DNA from: Hofstenia miamia
Lineage: Eukaryota; Xenacoelomorpha; Acoela
Assembly (NCBI GenBank): GCA_004352715.1
Contig: SCFE01000079.1
Location: 1,517,985 to 1,581,984 of the forward strand
Length of the DNA stretch: 64,000 nucleotides
Reading direction: 5' to 3'
The notes under the pieces: generated by a model
What the model was told of the DNA's origin: nothing
What the model saw: only the letters and a program-made list of their open reading frames with translations
Databases searched by the model: none
Translations under genes and position numbers: made by a program
Part shown: piece by piece, positions 12,715 to 25,410 of the stretch
Layout: the number at the start of each line of letters is the position of its first letter
Position numbering within the stretch: position 1 is the stretch's first letter

Positions 12715-13699
12715 ATGGAAACGTTGGAACAGCTTGTAAACGCCTTTGCGACATCGCAAATTTCTCGATCAACTTATTTTCGAAAGCTGAAAAAAATTCG
12801 ACAAGGAGAATCTCTCAAAAAAAGAAAAGGAAGTGGACGCCCTCGAAAAATTATTGGAAAATTTATTCAGAAAACAGTCGCAATTGCTCTCCAAAATCCC
12901 TGTATTTCTGGGAAAAAATTGTAAACCGACTTCAAGCTGAAGCCGACATCTCTGTGCATGAAACCACAGTTCAGAGAACACTGAAAAAAAGTGGAGTTAC
13001 AAAAATTGGCAGAAAAAATCCACTTCTGATTACAAAAGAACATCAAGAAAAAAAGATTAAATTTCGTGAAAGATTGGAAAGACTACACTTTTGAAGATGT
13101 TTGGATAACTGATGATTGCGTATTTCAACTACACAGAAACAAAGTACAAGTGTGGTNNNNNNNNNNNNNNNNNNNNNNNNNNNNNNNNNNNNNNNNNNNN
13201 NNNNNNGTGGTAGTCAAAGAAATGTCCAAGACCAACAAAAGCGGTTCCAAAGTTCGACAAAAAAATTATGGTTTGGGGAGCACTTTCCTATCGTGGGTTT
13301 TATTTGAAAATTTTAGACGAAAAAGCCACAATCGACAGTGAAATATATTGCCAAATTATGGCTGAATGTATGCCTTATGCTGATGCTTTATATGATGGTG
13401 GATGGATACTCCAAAAGGACGGAGCAACCCCGCACACGTCAGCAAAGACAAAAAATTGGTTTTCTGAAAATAATATCCAGTTTTTGCAATGGCCACCAAG
13501 TTCAGCTGATCTTTCTCCAATCGAAAACGTGTGGCAGATATTGAAAAATGACGTTGAGAAGAAAAATCCGAAAAATATATCCGATTCAAAAGAAAAAATC
13601 CAAGAAAGTCAACAGATTTTGACATCTGAAATGAAGTCCAATTTAATGAAATCAGTTTCAGTTCGTTTGAATGAAGTTATTTCTACAGAAGGAAAATAA
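12715..13699 (+). pseudogene. Tc1-type transposase, frameshifted
   Basis: Encodes a DD34E transposase of the IS630-Tc1-mariner group. The first ATG of the reading is at 12715. The N-terminal paired-like DNA-binding region has the motif GSGRPRK (residues 40-45 area), the AT-hook-like GRPR signature between the two helix-turn-helix parts. Frame changes occur near 12918 and near 13066. DVWITDDCVFQLHRNKVQVW contains the first Asp. After the 50-N gap the frame from 13268 gives LQKDGATPHTS (second Asp) and SPIENVW (Glu) with 34 residues between, then VEKKNPKN. The gap hides about 17 codons. At least two or three frameshifts make it inactive, although the catalytic residues persist. Confidence 0.85.
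13157..13206. other. Assembly gap, 50 N
   Basis: Gap inside the Tc1 transposase gene. The frame differs on the two sides. Confidence 0.99.
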
Positions 13700-13832
13700 A
13701 TTAGACTTTGATGCTTTTTACTTATAGTCCTTTAATGTATCTTTAAAATCTTACCTTTCTTGAGTTGTTACGTTCAGTAGTTCAAAAGTAATATGCCTTT
13801 TTTCTAGTCTCATTTTTTTGCAGCCAACTATA

Positions 13833-15939
13833 GTCAACTAGAATTGATTTCAATAATAATATCATATAATAACAAATATTTACTAAAATTGATATAGATC
13901 GTGCTTTAATTAGAAAGTTGGGTCCAATTCAGTATTGTTCAATTTCCATGTATATATTTTTGGTTCTTTTTCCTGATCAGGACTTCTTTACATATACAAT
14001 ATAGAGGCAAGTTCCCATTTCTAAAATTTAATGTTTGCTCAATAATTAAAATTTTTGTATATCGATATATTTAAAAAATGTAGAGCTTTCTATTTATATT
14101 TGATTTGTACCACTTTTTCACATTTTATATTGTAATAAATGTCTACTTGCAAGTTTTTTTATGTATGAGCCTTCTAGTAGTGAGAAAGAAAGTTTTTTTG
14201 GAATTCAATTTTTTTCAAGTTTATGAATCTTTATTCTGATGTTCACCTTCAAAAATTTAAATTTTTGTTTTTATTGTCATTTTATTTTTAAGAGGTTCCT
14301 AAGAACCAGTGTGTAGAACGATTCCGATCGAGTAATACTTTTGAATATTTCAAGTTTTGGGAGTGTTCCCTATCTCAACAACTTACACAGCTCAATGGTT
14401 TTAATGTTCCTTTATCCAAATTTTAATGTTCTGATGATTATACGTTTATATTCAGTAGGTCGAATTGGATATGGTTTCATTGTGGATGAGCAAGTTCGGA
14501 TCAGGTGGTACAAGGGTAAAAAACATGACCCGTTTTCGAGATTACTTAAAATAATATAATACAATATGGATTATGACAAAATTTGAACAGGAAAAATTTA
14601 TTCTAAATCAATATTGGTAGTTAGTTCTTTAAAGAAGTTTCAGATTTGAAGTTGTCTTTTGCCGACGTTGTACAGAAATACATTATTTCATAGTTTCTAA
14701 GTCCTTATAGATAACTTAGCAAATCTAAAAAACTTTGAGGACAATGAGTTATTCTTTTCCATTTTCTTGAGGTTGTAGCTTAGATAGCATTTTCAAAGAG
14801 ATGTCCTTCACTTTAAGGTTACATTAGAGATGCATGTTAGGTTTTTTCGAATATTCTAAGAGAATGTTCATGGGAGCTTAGTTTAATGAGAACAGATTTC
14901 AAAAATCCTACAAGAGAAACTATATATTGAATTGTACTGAAATTATCTTGAAAGACTTATACTGCCTCCCTTCATGCCTAAATTATGTAAAAAATAATTC
15001 TGATAATTTAGCTTAACTTCGGAAGATTATAATGTTTATATCAGCCTTGTTTAGGTTGCTATGTGTTATATCCTCTGATTCTGATAATCTTGCTCTTATC
15101 ATTCTATTCTGCATCAAATAAACTAGCTATAAATATAGGACTTGTATACCAAAAGATTTTTTAATAGCTGAAATTGTAAATATTTGTTTCTAGTGCTGCC
15201 ATCTAGCGAAGAAAAATATATTCAAAATATCTTTTTTAGAAATACTTAATTAAGTAAAAATTTAACCAATCACAATTGACAACATCAATTGTTGGAAGTT
15301 CTATTTTTAGAGGTTTAATTCTTCACACATAATTACAATTAAATCAAAGAACTATTATTAGAAATTACATGCTTGAATTTCTTTAAGTATTAATGACAGC
15401 AATTAATTACTGTAAATTCAGATTTCACATGAATAGTTTTTATAATAAGTAGTTGGTAAGAAAGCAACAAATACAGCAACAAAATGCAGGTAGCATTTAT
15501 AATTACTTTTTGGATATAGACGAGCCTATTGTTTTATGGATTAGTAATTCGTTGGATTACTTAAACTTTTTTAGAACTAAACGTAATTTCATTTATATCA
15601 TGAGTCCAAAGGAATGAAGACACTTACTGCTATTCATTTAAAAATTATATTTACTAGAAAAAAGGCGATACCACACTCATTGCAATAAATCTTCAAAATT
15701 CTGATAACAGTATTCAAGACCAATACTGTTTTGAAAACATCAATCGACAAAAAGGTAAGCTATTCTCAGAATCTAGCATGAAGAAACTATACTCTGCAAT
15801 ACTAAGGGTATTATTATGCATATATGTATATGTCACTAAACAATCAAGTCGAAATCAAACTTCACCTCTTCTAAGCTGTCAATCATCCTGTCAATCAATC
15901 AACCTATCATTTACTGCAGTATATATAAACTTTAATTTT
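13833..15939. other. No gene recognised
   Basis: AT-rich. The longest ATG-less frames are about 70 codons without motifs. Confidence 0.6.
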
Positions 15940-16015
15940 AAATGCTGTTTATTATTGCTGATGAAGGCTAATAATATAGCCGAAAGTACTTCAAATATAC
16001 TTCGTCTACGTGTTC
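15940..16015 (+). ncRNA. Hammerhead-ribozyme-like motif (candidate)
   Basis: CTGATGA (15958-15964) is followed by a hairpin GGCTA...TAGCC and then GAAA (15982-15985), the conserved core order of a hammerhead ribozyme. A short stem III can be drawn (AGTA with TACT, the latter ending near 16003) before a NUH-type cleavage triplet. Against it: one extra A sits between CTGATGA and stem II, and stem I is weak. Hammerheads of this open-stem-I kind are known in Penelope-like retroelements, and a Penelope-like fragment occurs elsewhere in the window. A (TA)n run and a 1000-N gap follow. Purely a pattern match. Confidence 0.35.
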
Positions 16016-16070
16016 GTTTTTATATATATATATATATATATATACCTCGCTACATATATATATATATATA

Positions 16071-17070
16071 NNNNNNNNNNNNNNNNNNNNNNNNNNNNNN
16101 NNNNNNNNNNNNNNNNNNNNNNNNNNNNNNNNNNNNNNNNNNNNNNNNNNNNNNNNNNNNNNNNNNNNNNNNNNNNNNNNNNNNNNNNNNNNNNNNNNNN
16201 NNNNNNNNNNNNNNNNNNNNNNNNNNNNNNNNNNNNNNNNNNNNNNNNNNNNNNNNNNNNNNNNNNNNNNNNNNNNNNNNNNNNNNNNNNNNNNNNNNNN
16301 NNNNNNNNNNNNNNNNNNNNNNNNNNNNNNNNNNNNNNNNNNNNNNNNNNNNNNNNNNNNNNNNNNNNNNNNNNNNNNNNNNNNNNNNNNNNNNNNNNNN
16401 NNNNNNNNNNNNNNNNNNNNNNNNNNNNNNNNNNNNNNNNNNNNNNNNNNNNNNNNNNNNNNNNNNNNNNNNNNNNNNNNNNNNNNNNNNNNNNNNNNNN
16501 NNNNNNNNNNNNNNNNNNNNNNNNNNNNNNNNNNNNNNNNNNNNNNNNNNNNNNNNNNNNNNNNNNNNNNNNNNNNNNNNNNNNNNNNNNNNNNNNNNNN
16601 NNNNNNNNNNNNNNNNNNNNNNNNNNNNNNNNNNNNNNNNNNNNNNNNNNNNNNNNNNNNNNNNNNNNNNNNNNNNNNNNNNNNNNNNNNNNNNNNNNNN
16701 NNNNNNNNNNNNNNNNNNNNNNNNNNNNNNNNNNNNNNNNNNNNNNNNNNNNNNNNNNNNNNNNNNNNNNNNNNNNNNNNNNNNNNNNNNNNNNNNNNNN
16801 NNNNNNNNNNNNNNNNNNNNNNNNNNNNNNNNNNNNNNNNNNNNNNNNNNNNNNNNNNNNNNNNNNNNNNNNNNNNNNNNNNNNNNNNNNNNNNNNNNNN
16901 NNNNNNNNNNNNNNNNNNNNNNNNNNNNNNNNNNNNNNNNNNNNNNNNNNNNNNNNNNNNNNNNNNNNNNNNNNNNNNNNNNNNNNNNNNNNNNNNNNNN
17001 NNNNNNNNNNNNNNNNNNNNNNNNNNNNNNNNNNNNNNNNNNNNNNNNNNNNNNNNNNNNNNNNNNNNNN
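16071..17070. other. Assembly gap, 1000 N
   Basis: Exactly 1000 N, probably a default-size scaffold gap. The left edge is a (TA)n run. Confidence 0.99.
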
Positions 17071-17216
17071 ATCCACTTCTTCATCTTCTTGAGGTATCGC
17101 AGACATAAATTTCATACTTCTGATGATGTACAATTTTGTAAACTCAAGAAAACTCGCATTAAAGACATTGGAAATTTATAATAATAGCTTAAATTTGAGA
17201 TTGCGTATACATATAA

Positions 17217-17247
<31 letters not shown>

Positions 17248-17858
17248 TATTTAGATAACATAAAAAAGTGTCAATATTGTAAAGTGAATGAGTAGCAGCT
17301 ATTTGGGTGCTGAGATAGACAATGATTTAAAATTTGAAAAATTTCTTCAAAGTAAAATTAAAAAAATGACTGTGCCATTAAATATCTTTATCACTTTAGC
17401 ACTGTAATATCAAACAACTGATACATGCTTTTTGCTTGTCTCCTTTTCAATATTGTTCTTTTCTTTTATCTATCCTCAATTCTATGCATCGTATCCATCT
17501 ATCAAAGAAATTTAATTGTTTTATAGAAATTCTAAGCTTATATATATACCGGGTGTTCCAAAAGTTTTAGTACAAAGAATAAAACGAAATTTTCATTTCT
17601 ATTTTCGACGAAACCCAGCAATGCACTACCACCAAGATGGAGCCTCCCCTCATCATTCAAGGGCAGCCAGACAAATTCTTGATGACAAACTTAATGGTCG
17701 GTGGATTGGCCAATAGAGTGGCCCACAAGGAGTCCCGATTTGACTCCTTGCGATTATTGGTGTTGGCCCTACCTCAAATTATTGGTTTTTGAAAACAATC
17801 ATCGTTTTGCAAGCTTGAACGATTTGAGACAAGCAATTGAAGCAAATTTCATACTATT
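17071..17858. repeat. Duplicated block X, copy 1
   Basis: Begins at the edge of a 1000-N gap and recurs at 27866-28653 (offset 10795) with no difference noticed. It contains the left part of the DDxD transposon remnant. After 17858 the two copies diverge: here the transposon continues to its right end. Confidence 0.9.
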
Positions 17859-18058
17859 CCACTAAAACAATATCACGATTCAATGAGAAATTTCCAGCAA
17901 TGTGTCAATGAACTTTTCATAATTGTCTAAGCGTTTCTTCTAGCGTTCCTTTTAACGTTGGACATAAATCATGGTTTTGTATTTCAAGTACATGAATCAT
18001 ATGTTATCTATTGTAACATTTTTTCTTATTTCTGTACTAAAACTTTTGGAACACCCGG
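17549..18058 (+). mobile_element. Internally deleted mariner/Tc1-group (DDxD) transposon
   Basis: The ends CCGGGTGTTCCAAAAG and its inverse (match about 26 bases, including TTTTAGTAC) enclose 510 bases. TA stands on both sides, within (TA)n runs. Inside is the C-terminal part of a transposase: HYHQDGASPHHSRAARQILD (second Asp), GRWIG, then after a -1 frame change PIEWPTRSPDLTPCDYW, where Asp replaces the usual Glu, followed by FENNHRFASLNDLRQAI. GRWIG and PIEW motifs with a wide D-D spacing are seen in DDxD families common in arthropods. The N-terminal half and first Asp are absent, so it is a deletion derivative. Confidence 0.8.
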
Positions 18059-18084
<26 letters not shown>

Positions 18085-18090
<6 letters not shown>

Positions 18091-20040
18091 TATCCGTTCT
18101 ACCAAGTTCATCTGCATATTTGTCTAAATTCAAATATCGTCAAACATCTCTTCTCTTCCGAAATGGCTATATCAAATTAAAGGAGCGATCGCAAAAACTA
18201 TTGTATTTCGATAAAAATCTAATAGTTTTCATCATTTATCTAAAAAATTGTGGAAAAATGTAAGCTATGGAACAAGAATAGGAAAAAATTACAAAATTTT
18301 TAGAAAAAAACTGCAGAAATCACTTCTAATAAAACAATGTACATGTAGACTAAAAGATAGCATCACACTTAATGCATTTGAAACACAATCAAATACTGAA
18401 CACCTACTCAAACATTTACACAAACATTGATTTATATCATTATATATTATGCTTATTAGATTTGCAGCTTTAAATTTCTTTATATTTTGTTTTATCTGAA
18501 GCTTTTTGGCAAGTTTATTGCTTTTATGTTTTCTAATATTACAGAAAGCAGTGATATTACAGCGAGATTTACTTTTTTAGGAATTTATAGGAAATATATA
18601 TCTAAAATTCTACTGTGTTCAGAATCATGTATGCCTAAAATTAAGAAATTAATTGAGATTTTTCTATATTTATTCATTAAATGACAATAGTTTTTGTTTT
18701 ATTAGCTAAAAGTTGGCTAATTTTAATAAATATTTATGATATGAATGAAAATTATAATAAAATTATGTGCAAGAAATAATAATTTAAAGCTTCAGAAGAT
18801 TTAAAGGAAACTATTTATCATTAAAACTGCTGTTTAGATTTGACTGTACCCGCATTCTTCATTCTTAAATTGAAATTTAAATTTGGTACTTATTATTGTT
18901 ACATTATGTTCTTGCAAATATTTAAGTTTGCATTATCTCAAATTTCAACATAATGCAATAATTAATAGAAAAAATGTGATTCTGTTGTAACAGATTTTAC
19001 AGCTCTAACAAGCCATAAAAATTTGCTTTCTAATAAATGGTAGTCAACAGTAACTATTTGGAAATAATTGTCTCCATCATGCAGAACACTCCATGTCAAT
19101 TGTCACTACAACTTAAATTCTGGATTTATAAAATACATGGCCAAATAAATGGGTAAGCTTAGTTATTAACATTTCTTTGATATCATTAATAAATATTTTT
19201 TGAATATTCTAAATGCATTGCAGTTCTTTGGCTGTTGAAAATATGAAGCCAAATTATTATGCATGCCTTAATTGAAAATATTGAAGATAAACAAAAAGTT
19301 CTAAATTTTCACAATAAAATATATAAGAATTCAAGTTGTTAACCTTTTCAAATGCATTTTAAAAATACATTTAGAGATTTGGCTTTGCAAATAGAATCTT
19401 AAGTTTACAATCATGTTACGTAAATTGATGCTTAACTCTAAAAATATGAATGCAAACATTTCTCGAGTAAAGATTACATGTCAAGCGATTCACAATTTCT
19501 TCAACTATGTTGTTAAGTTTTTTGAAGATTTTGCAAACAATTAGGAAACTTCTCTATTTATTTCTTGATGACGTTGCCCACGCAAAATACATTCAGCATA
19601 AAACTGCTGTTTTAAAAATTAGTAGTGTTGTATTAATCAATATTATTATAGGCATAGAATTCTCCATTTAGAAAGTGAGGCACAAATATTCACAACACAT
19701 TTATGTTATTTATATATATTTCAAGAAAATCAATTTATTATATTTTTTATAGCAACACGTCTTTCAGTTGAATTAGTTACAAAAATAATCATGTTTCAGT
19801 GGATCGGCTTCTAAAGGAAATATATTACACCTCATCATTTCTATTGTTCTGATGAAATTAAATTAATATTGCTTGTTGATGCATTTTATCAATTTTTTCC
19901 ATTCAATAATACATTTCTCATAAACAATAATATAAATGGTTCTTTATGTTTTCAGCTGTTAATATTCAAATTCAATTTTTTAAAAATATAATGCACATGC
20001 GACTTTGATCTTAGATCAATGTCTATGGCTTCCCAAGCAT
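18085..20040. other. No gene recognised
   Basis: Short adjoining frames at 18090-18430 (about 60 codons each, Lys-rich) could be a decayed coding exon or transposon piece, unassigned. The remainder is AT-rich. Confidence 0.5.
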
Positions 20041-20079
20041 ATTCAACATGCTAATTTTTTTCTAATATCTCTAAAGTGT

Positions 20080-20112
<33 letters not shown>

Positions 20113-20753
20113 TCTCCATCGATGAAATTCGAAAGCTTTTTGCATAGTGATATAATAGCATTCTGCTATTAATTTTAAGAATAGAAAGAATAGCTGTTGA
20201 AAACCTATTATTTACAATCAATATTGATTTCATCAAAAAGTTTACTAACATGATTCCCAAATCATGTATGTTAAAAGGAAAGATATATAAAAAATGCAAT
20301 CAATTTGTGGTTTTAAAGAAGGAATGCTTGAATGTAAATATTACTGTCCTGAAGTTAATTATATCAAAGCTAAAATTTGCAAAATAGTGAAATCCGTCAT
20401 TACAAAAGGACAGTTTGCAATGTCACAGAACGGATCAATTATTGCATCAAATCGGTAAACACATGAAATATTGAATTATACAACTATTGTGCGCTATGCA
20501 ATAGAGGTTTGAGAATCCCGTAACATTTGCCCAGTCTTGGTTTTGTCCGATTCCCGTTTTGAAAGTTTTTTGGCCGCAGTAAGGAAAAAAATTTTGGTCC
20601 CGCTCGCTGTTTGGTCTAGGTAGTTTCTAGCATCTTTTTTTACTATCACATATCAAGATAGATATTTTAATTGACAACGAAAATATACAAAAAATTATTC
20701 CAAAATTTTTGATCTCGACATTGAATGTATATGTGCGAATGAATATATATATA

Positions 20754-20765
<12 letters not shown>
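20041..20765. repeat. Duplicated block Y, copy 1
   Basis: Recurs at 31466-32190, differing mainly in (TA)n length. It holds a short plus-strand open frame from about 20294 to 20459 (about 55 codons, several Cys) that I cannot assign, and no recognisable transposon protein. Both copies end in a (TA)n run, after which they differ. Confidence 0.8.
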
Positions 20766-20793
<28 letters not shown>

Positions 20794-20810
20794 TATATAT
20801 ATATATATTA
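20745..20810. repeat. (TA)n microsatellite
   Basis: Uninterrupted except for two GATA/CTATA variants. One of the longest in the window, and the right edge of block Y. Confidence 0.95.
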
Positions 20811-23800
20811 CTACCTACTTCAATGGGCAAAAAAGCGAATGTACATTCCATTGTTTAATATGATCGACCGTTGATCTCATTTATGTGATTACGAAAAAAA
20901 GGATATAAGCATATTTGTATCAAAAATATAAGTGAGGATTAATTAAATATGCAAGGCTTATGAATATCAAGCTTTGAAAAGTAGCGATGAATTGACAAGA
21001 CTCAGATTTTGATTTCAAATTTGGTCAAGGGAAAGGTGTGGAAAAGGATTAAGAAATTTATATTGAACCATGAGCTCAATATTAAGTATTGTTTGACCTG
21101 ATTTGAACCATGGTTTATAGCATCTTTCTTACTATCATTGGGGCGCTGCATCTATGATACTGAAATATATAATGTACAAAAATTTAGAACTCAATAATTG
21201 ATAAATAATTAAATAGACCCTGGATATGGAAATTTCGTGCGTTTTACCTAATAGACGTTATTCATTAATCACGAAAAACCTGATGGCTTAACATCTTTTA
21301 TTCTGTACATCCTTAATGCCTGAATGTGCTACTTAACTGTATAGAACGTTTAAAGAAATATAATGAACATTAAAAACATATTTGTACCGGCTTAATAAAT
21401 TCTCTTAATCTAGTATGCGCTAATGTGAAATTATTCATAATACTAACGTTTTGAAGACAAATGAGATTTATTTATTTTGATGCTGACCCTATTCCATCTC
21501 TTCGGCATGACAATTACAAACACCTTTTTAAACTTGTAAGCATATAGAGCCTCATTTTTATATTTATGCAACTTACAGTACGCTTTTTTGCCTTGGTAAA
21601 GCTTGGTTTGTCTTTAGCAACAACTTCAGTAGTAAATTTTAGCATTAGCAGAATTTCTCACCGATTAGACAATATTGAATGCAAACGAGATCACGGTCAC
21701 TCGGTCCTAGCAAATCTACTTAATTAATACATAATAGGTCACTCGCAATTGAATTCTAAAATAGCTTCATTATATTTAGCGCCGCAATTTAATTGATTTT
21801 AAAAGAAATTGCTGTTTCCTGAATGCCATGGAGCAATAAATATATAAGAAATGTTACAGACTTCTTTTAGATTGAAGAGCTACTTACGTTAACGACAAAG
21901 CAAATTCTTTTAGTTTATTACGTCATACGATGTAAGAAAATATTCAAGTAACAACCGAAATTGCATAACAAAATTTTTCAATACATGTAGGAAATATAAA
22001 CTAGACTTCAATAAAGCATGCTTTCATTGTAGACAGTGCTTTCCTTAATCATTACAATTGGGAGCTTCTATTAGGCTAATACTTTAACTTCATTGAATTT
22101 CTCTTAAAGATCGACGAAGGGCGTACTGCCAGTAGCCTATGAATAACGGTTATAGTGACCAAGTGTTAAAATTGACAGAGAACTCTTCGAAAATTTGAGA
22201 TAAATCTGAATTTTTATACATTTGCATGGATTGCCTATACGAATTTATAAATACAGTTTTCACAAAGTTGCTATGTTTAGTTGCTTTGTTAATTACTTGA
22301 CTGGAAACAGTATATATATTTACTAATGACAAAAAAAATAGTAATTTTATAGGTGATAAATACAATGCTTTAAAATATTTCCCAATTAACTAGTACATTC
22401 TATGTTTCTAGCAGACGCTTGAGTATAATCATTAATAAACAACACAAATAAAACATACACTTTATTTCATGTACATTCAGTACCATGAATTTTATTTTCA
22501 TTCAGGTTGAATTTAGCTTTGAGCATTTGCAGAAAATATGTGTTCATTTCTTACTTAAAATATATCTGTGGCAGTTTAGGTGCCAGGGAACTTTAAGTAC
22601 TACGATTGGAAAGTGCCACAGTAGTATTTTCACAGACATTAGATTTTGTGAAAAGAAGTTTCCAACATTTTCATAATAAACAAAATCGGGATGTCATGTC
22701 ATATGAGATGACGTCATATTCCCTTTTGGAGCAAAAAAGTTTTAAAACTGTCAATGTAAGCGAATTTTTTACGAAAGTTGAAGAAATGTGGTCATTCAAT
22801 TGGTTTTCAAGATGCTTTCTTTGTCATTATATCAAAAAGTTCTTCAAAGGTACTCCACCTTTTCAACATGAAAAAATCCAAAAATTCATTATCTATCAAA
22901 ATTTAATTTTCCTAGTTTTGTTTTTGTAGTGTTATATATACAATCATCAAGTGTTTACTTTGAGGCATTGTACTTGAGAAACAGCATGCCTAACTTTAAA
23001 AAGTGTTGAAGTCATCAAAATTATGGGAATTTTTTGCAATTAGATGATGTAATTTAGAGGTCAGGTTGTTAAAAAACGTACATGTACGTATAAAATATGC
23101 ATTATATCCAGAATTAATATTTTTACCCTTAAGCAGCCTAGCGTCCTTTTTAAAGGACCAAACGGTTTTCTACATTTACAAAGAATTTTCTCCAAGCCTA
23201 TTACCAAATTTGAAAATTTTGAGGCATGGGTAGGTCTCTTGGAGACCATACTTTAATGCAATATTGAAAATTTCTATTAAAGCGTAGTGCTGTGGCGGAG
23301 GTTGTTAACAAGATTAACAAGTTTTCTTTGAAAATTTAGAATTTTTGAAGAAGATTTAAATTCTCTCCATACATAGTGTTTATGTATTTAGAAGGTTTTG
23401 AGCTCCGGGAGGCGACAAAGAATTTTGGCTGTTTCCTGATGTATGCAAAGATATTCCAAACTCATTGAGGCCTACCGTGCGCAAAGTCAGACGTCTCGGG
23501 GCCGAAGGCACCTCACGATAGGACTGAGCGAGCCCGCGGATTTAAAATGAAAAAGAAAGAGGAGACTTTTTTGTATCACATGGTGCTTTTAGAATTAGCA
23601 CAGCTTTAATAGTTTTTGAGCTATAAGCGTTTAAAAATTTTTATAGGATCATTCAAATTTTTCAAAAATCTCTAGGGGGCTTAAGTTTAAGCTCAATATG
23701 TTGCTATTAACCAGTATAGTAGATTATTAGATGTTTTTTCTCTGCCTAAAAATTTCAAAAGTTACTCGGTAAAACTGATTATCATAGGATTTTTTGATTT

Positions 23801-25160
23801 AAAGGCTTTTGATTTTGACATTTAATATACATAATATTTCCTTTTATCATTTTTTCACAAACTGCAAATGATACCCGGGTCAAATTGTAACCAGTGGACT
23901 GGATTAAAAGCATTGATGTACACGCATATCCTTAAGATACTTTGTAATGCTTAGCTTACGTTAAAAGCACGCTGTTAACTTTGGATGTCAATTAGGCAAT
24001 AAAACTTTGTTGCTTCTAATAATTTGGAATCAGTAATAAATATTAGAGATATATAAATTTTCATATTCTAGTGCTAATCATACGCGTAAATGAAAATGCA
24101 TTTTTCATTACAATATTTGATTTTTTAATTTTTCTGCTGACACTTGATAAATGCAAACGTCAACTGACATTTCCCGCAGACGTTGCTTTAGTTAAAGGCG
24201 GTTTTGTGGGGTATTAATGCTGTTTATCCCTTGCTAAGATGTTTTCTTGTTTTTGAATAGATTTTTGTCTATTGCAGATAATTTTTCAATAGCACTTTCA
24301 TAAAAGAAAGATTTCTTTAAGTTGAATTACTTAGAATCAAAATACATTCGGAATTCAAAAAAGAAATACGTACGTCAAATAGACGGAATGCGGTTCGTGT
24401 CGTGACGGGATGTAGTTTTATTCATAATGAAAGCACTTTTTATCTAAATGCTAATTTTTTCCTTTTTAATTATCTCTGCTCTCTAATTAAACGTTGTAAA
24501 CAAATGAAAAATGCGTTTGTGGTTGATTTCTTCCGTTGCTCAAAGGTAATTTTTTGCTAACATTTCTACTCGTCCGCTCCTGTTACATATTTTGACTTGT
24601 TACTATACTCGCTGTATGGCATGTGGTTGATAACAATCTGTTACAATTGCTGACATTTCCTTCAACTAAAGGTACTGTGCTCGAATTATATTGACTTTAC
24701 AATATTTTAATATTTAAAGGAAATCTCCAAACAAGAGCTAACATTTCAAACTATCCCAGTAATTATTACATTGATAAATTTTCCAAATATGAATTATATA
24801 TTCAAATCAAGTGACAAAAAATAGGTCAATTACATTTGCAAATTGTATGCATTATTAAGGATTTGTAGATAAATATAATCATTTAAATTTATTATGTTGC
24901 TCTGAAATTATGGAAACAATATATACAAATATTACACAATCTATTCAATGCATAATCAATAGCTTTCAATTCCACTATTTTTCAATTTAAGCAAGAGCAT
25001 TCCCTCCTAATGCGGCATGTTAAAAAGCAAATTGAAACTTTTGGTATTTATTAATAGCAATATAACAATTTGTAGTTTCTACTACTATTACGATGATATT
25101 TTTTGGGCTGAATAATTTGTATTTATATATTTTCGTCCAATATGTAAAATCTAAGTTTAT
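20811..25160. other. No gene recognised; local GC-rich patch
   Basis: Mostly AT-rich. A GC-rich patch at about 23400-23545 (CTCGGGGCCGAAGGCACC region) stands out but gives no protein match in any frame. The frame 22606-22929 (107 codons) has no family features. Confidence 0.5.
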
Positions 25161-25163
25161 ATA

Positions 25164-25196
<33 letters not shown>

Positions 25197-25410
25197 NTAC
25201 AAACATAACTATAAGCGAAATATGACTAGATATGGGTTAAATTATCAATTTAATGCGAAAGTTGTCAATAGTGAATATATTTTACAAATGCAAATATTTT
25301 CAGATTGTTGTTAATTTTTTCAATTTGGTAAGATCCACTTAGAATTTAGAATGCCTGATTTTTTTAGACCAACTTATAATTTTCCGTCCATGCTTATATT
25401 CGAAAAGATA

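Larger units (their letters stand above)
12485..13830 (+). mobile_element. Tc1-type DNA transposon with both terminal repeats
   Basis: Starts TAGTTGGCTGCAAAAAAA and ends with its inverted copy at about 13805-13830. It is flanked by TA at 12483-12484 and 13831-13832, the standard target duplication of Tc1/mariner. The inverted match covers about 25 bases. Total length is 1346 bases including a 50-base gap, normal for the family. It carries one broken transposase gene on the plus strand (12715-13699). It lies next to the 5' end of the minus-strand LINE relic at 11.1-12.5 kb, so it probably inserted into or beside it. Confidence 0.88.

Noticed and set aside
15778-17181. Long open frames of several hundred codons across N runs (also at 8.4-9.2, 30.3-31.5 and 34.5-35.2 kb)
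   Set aside because: They are made of N and (TA)n translated as Tyr-Ile repeats; no coding evidence.
22606-22929. 107-codon plus-strand frame as a gene
   Set aside because: Starts with TTG and has no family features or neighbouring signals.
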